This document shows positions 7,017-7,104 of a stretch of 7,104 nucleotides of DNA, in pieces. Location: NCBI GenBank assembly GCA_027011235.1, contig JALVAI010000336.1, positions 1 to 7,104 on the forward strand. Reading direction: 5' to 3'. Source of the stretch: Desulfobulbaceae bacterium (GTDB lineage: Bacteria > Desulfobacterota > Desulfobulbia > Desulfobulbales > Desulfobulbaceae). Position numbers and translations under genes: made by a program. The notes under the pieces were generated by a model. That model searched no databases. It saw only the letters and a program-made list of their open reading frames with translations, and was not told the DNA's origin. The first letter of the stretch is position 1, and every line of letters begins with the position of its first letter.

Positions 7017-7031
7017 GAGACAGGGCCGAAC

Positions 7032-7093
7032 AAAAAAAAGAGCCTTGCCGTTACTGAACTTTCTGTACTTTCTGTACTCAAAAAACGGCAGGC
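7032..7093 (-). terminator. Probable leftward intrinsic terminator near the right edge
   Basis: TGCCGTT (7046-7052) pairs with AACGGCA (7084-7090), extended past a bulged T by GCC (7042-7044) with GGC (7091-7093). The loop is 31 nt. On the minus strand the stem is followed closely by a run of eight T (7039-7032). This fits termination of a gene arriving from the right, convergent with the carboxylase. In the plus direction only ACTGTTT follows, so it would be a weak terminator for the carboxylase itself. Confidence 0.55.
7058..7075. repeat. Perfect 9-bp tandem duplication in the terminator loop
   Basis: ACTTTCTGT occurs twice in direct succession (7058-7066 and 7067-7075), followed by a further AC. 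It lies wholly in the single-stranded loop of the hairpin at 7042-7093 and probably arose by slippage. Confidence 0.8.
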
Positions 7094-7104
7094 ACTGTTT
7101 ACAT

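Noticed and set aside
5498..7028. GAGACAGGGCCG present on both sides of the carboxylase gene (5498-5509 and 7017-7028)
   Set aside because: A 12-bp match within 7 kb is expected about once by chance, and there are no other signs of insertion or recombination such as an integrase or terminal inverted repeats.

Overview
The window reads as chromosomal housekeeping DNA from a Gram-negative bacterium, most likely a Desulfobacterota (Desulfobulbales-like) sulfate reducer or relative. The placement is inference. It rests on a membrane-anchored multiheme c-type cytochrome beside nadE, an apolipoprotein N-acyltransferase (so an outer membrane with lipoproteins), and a divergent AccC-type biotin carboxylase. 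I see no transposase, integrase, CRISPR array, rRNA or tRNA.

Layout: Five genes lie on the minus strand. From right to left they are corC (4294-5130) and lnt (2702-4297), overlapping by ATGA; a 66-aa cold-shock protein gene (2253-2453) with a long leader; nadE (425-2053); and, 12 nt after nadE, the 5' part of a multiheme cytochrome c gene that runs off the left edge (1-412). On the plus strand, divergent from corC across a 482-nt gap, is a 467-aa biotin carboxylase-like gene (5613-7016). A hairpin with a leftward T-tract near the right edge suggests that a convergent minus-strand gene ends just outside the window.

How the genes fit together: corC-lnt is the conserved pairing also seen in the ybeZ-ybeY-ybeX-lnt cluster of enterobacteria. 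Lnt completes lipoprotein N-acylation in the inner membrane. CorC is a soluble CBS-pair protein. NadE makes NAD+ from deamido-NAD+, and the adjacent cytochrome is a predicted inner-membrane, periplasm-facing electron carrier. The biotin carboxylase keeps the main catalytic residues of the family but departs from consensus at several otherwise invariant places, and no carboxyltransferase or biotin carrier gene is visible.

The most unusual non-coding structure surrounds the cold-shock gene. Upstream are A/T-tracts phased at about 10 bp, a likely -10 box and a leader of about 110 nt. Downstream, three hairpins stand almost back to back, the last a clear intrinsic terminator, and one carries an 8-nt perfect complement of the gene's own Shine-Dalgarno region. 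I do not see convincing evidence of a wholly new multi-gene system. The divergent carboxylase and the cold-shock UTR architecture are the best leads.
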